64,000 nt of DNA, taken from positions 4,556,501 through 4,620,500 of the forward strand of contig NZ_CP083746.1 in NCBI RefSeq assembly GCF_020151015.1, given 5' to 3'. The translations under genes and the position numbers were made by a program. The notes beneath the pieces are model-generated. The model was given only the letters and a program-made list of their open reading frames with translations. It made no database searches and was not told the origin of the DNA. Origin of the DNA: Pseudomonas sp. p1(2021b) (GTDB taxonomy: Bacteria; Pseudomonadota; Gammaproteobacteria; Pseudomonadales; Pseudomonadaceae). Of this stretch, positions 62,879-64,000 are shown in pieces (the first letter of the stretch is position 1; each line of letters starts with the position of its first letter).

Positions 62879-63841
62879 GTGCCGCGAACGCTGATCCGCA
62901 AGAACCCGAGCAACTTCAAGACCCTGCCGCTGCACGTCGAAGCCACACCCGACGGCCTGACCTACCAGAGCATCGGCATGCCGTTGAACTTCGGCCAGGT
63001 ACAGCAGCGGCGCAAGGCCATCGAGCTGGCCGACCACGAACGCTTCGTGGTCGAGCTCGCCAACCTGGGGGTTTCGGTGCGCCTGACACTGCATTGGCAG
63101 CACCGGGACTACTGGGTGCTGGTGCGCCAGCGCCGGCAGGACCGCGGCGACGTGGTGCTCAAGCTGATCTCAGGCTACGTGCCCGCCCAGGAGATCAACC
63201 TGCCCCTGCATACCGCCATCCAGGAAGTGGCCGAGGAATGCCTGCTGGAAACCCCGGAAGGCTGGCTCGGCGGGCGCTTCAGCGATACCTGGCTGCCCGC
63301 GCCCTATGCCGACGCGCTGCATTATCGCGAAGCCCTGCCGTTCGTGCTCACGCCCGAGTCCGGCGCAGCGCGCCCGGTGCATTGCGGTAACCTGATGCTG
63401 CTGGAGCGGCCCCGTGCCTATGTGCACCTGCCGACGGCCTCGTTGCAGCTTATCTATGACCTGCGCTTGCAGGTGCCCCGGGAAGCCAAGTCGCTCAGCC
63501 TGTTCCATGTGGACGAGCGACTGGAAGGCGACCAATTGGTGGCGCGGCTCAATCGCAAGCGGCCGGACCTCTACCTGATGCCGCTGGTCGATGGCCAGCC
63601 GACAGCCGAACTCTATACCTTGAAGAAGGACGAACTGGTGCCAGCCAGTACCCGTGGCCTGTACCTGGCCGAGAGCTTTGCCCGGCAGGACGGCTGGGTG
63701 GTCGAGGATGAGCGGGTTCGCTGGAAGGACTGGATCAGGCAGCAGGGGCTGGTGGAGCACAAGCCGGAGCCGGCGTCACACCTGCAGCGCTTTGGTGACA
63801 AAGCGCGGGCGTTGCTGCAGCGAGCCTTGCACAACAAATGA
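62879..63841 (+). CDS. Nudix-like protein with an altered Nudix box
   Basis: 320 residues, GTG start at 62879 with a very strong Shine-Dalgarno (AAGGAGGAG). A central stretch GYVPAQEINLPLHTAIQEVA then EECLLE resembles a Nudix box, but with nine instead of seven residues before a QE that replaces RE. No signal peptide or membrane helix. It follows the aldo/keto reductase by 37 nt and may be co-transcribed. Homologs in pseudomonads next to hldE are hypothetical. Confidence 0.7.
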   Translation: MPRTLIRKNPSNFKTLPLHVEATPDGLTYQSIGMPLNFGQVQQRRKAIELADHERFVVELANLGVSVRLTLHWQHRDYWVLVRQRRQDRGDVVLKLISGYVPAQEINLPLHTAIQEVAEECLLETPEGWLGGRFSDTWLPAPYADALHYREALPFVLTPESGAARPVHCGNLMLLERPRAYVHLPTASLQLIYDLRLQVPREAKSLSLFHVDERLEGDQLVARLNRKRPDLYLMPLVDGQPTAELYTLKKDELVPASTRGLYLAESFARQDGWVVEDERVRWKDWIRQQGLVEHKPEPASHLQRFGDKARALLQRALHNK

Positions 63842-63859
63842 TACCTGGGCGCTGCGCGC

Positions 63860-63940
63860 CCCTTTCGCGGCACAAGGCCGCTCCTACAGGCCCGGCTCGG
63901 TTTTTGTAGGAGCGGCCTTGTGCCGCGAGAGGGCTGCACA
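63860..63940. repeat. Inverted REP pair before hldE
   Basis: CCTTTCGCGGCACAAGGCCGC and its inverse (GTAGGAGCGGCCTTGTGCCGC) around ~14 nt, followed by a GGGCTGC/GCAGCCC hairpin. Between the Nudix-like gene and hldE, which converge. Confidence 0.85.
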
Positions 63941-63957
63941 GCAGCCCCAAGGGTGGG

Positions 63958-64000
63958 TCAATTCTTGCGAATCTTCTCGACGATCGCCGTGGTCGAGCTG
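63958..64000 (-). CDS. hldE: 3' end of a gene, probably hldE (C-terminal SSTTAIVEKIRKN)
   Basis: Only the last 13 codons are in the window: the minus-strand frame reads SSTTAIVEKIRKN then TGA. This matches the C-terminus of HldE, the bifunctional heptose-7-phosphate kinase/adenylyltransferase of LPS core synthesis, which sits in this position in other pseudomonads. The short stretch makes the call tentative. Confidence 0.55.
   Translation of the reverse strand, partial: SSTTAIVEKIRKN

Overview
The window is chromosomal DNA of a fluorescent Pseudomonas, most likely of the P. putida group. The evidence is high GC, conserved gene order (rpsF-rpsR-rplI-dnaB, hflC/hflK/hflX/hfq/miaA/mutL/amiB/tsaE, motAB-rhdA-psd-serB, nudF-yqiB-cpdA-yqiA-parE...parC), recognisable protein families, and many dispersed REP palindromes of the 'gcggcacaaggccgctcctaca' and 'gcgggtaaacccgctcccac' types. 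Coding is dense. Most genes are housekeeping and lie on the minus strand in coupled operons.

Layout. 1-8490: ygiQ (partial), dnaB, the ribosomal operon rpsF-rpsR-(DUF2232 membrane protein)-rplI, then rlmB and rnr coupled by ATGA. 8650-9060: two tandem tRNA-Leu(CAG) genes with their own promoter and terminator. 9345-11923: periplasmic binding protein and fused permease of an Fe(III) ABC importer, with no ATPase beside them. 12042-14344: an AT-rich accessory island with an orphan T6SS hcp, a glycine-zipper protein that looks like a pore-forming effector, and two tandem paralogous membrane proteins that look like immunity proteins. 14711-30377: a chemoreceptor, purA, hisZ, hflC/K, hflX, hfq, miaA, mutL, amiB, tsaE, nnrD and divergent queG. 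30472-39525: TRIC-like channel protein, orn, rsgA, motB/motA behind a sigma-28 promoter, an HDOD protein, rhdA, psd and serB.

39662-43279: a HAMP-type membrane sensor, an intact IS3-family element inserted inside a REP palindrome, and a PqiC-like lipoprotein. 43455-51962: the minus-strand series nudF-yqiB-cpdA-yqiA-parE-phytase-like-aspartic protease-parC. 52147-56450: an RsiV-like lipoprotein and a thiamin unit (TPP riboswitch-thiC-cytX). 56609-64000: a TolC-like porin, waaA, a LysR regulator divergent from an SMR pump, an oxidoreductase/aldo-keto reductase/Nudix-like trio, and the last codons of a probable hldE.

The most interesting accessory feature is the hcp-effector-double-immunity island at 12.0-14.4 kb. 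Its cargo genes differ in base composition from the flanking core genes, while hcp itself looks native. The most informative small-scale features are the IS landing exactly in a REP loop with a legible programmed -1 frameshift signal, covarying variable arms in the duplicated tRNA-Leu genes, near-perfect inverted REP pairs between genes, a second palindrome family at gene ends, and a 13-G tract just after the tolC-like gene.
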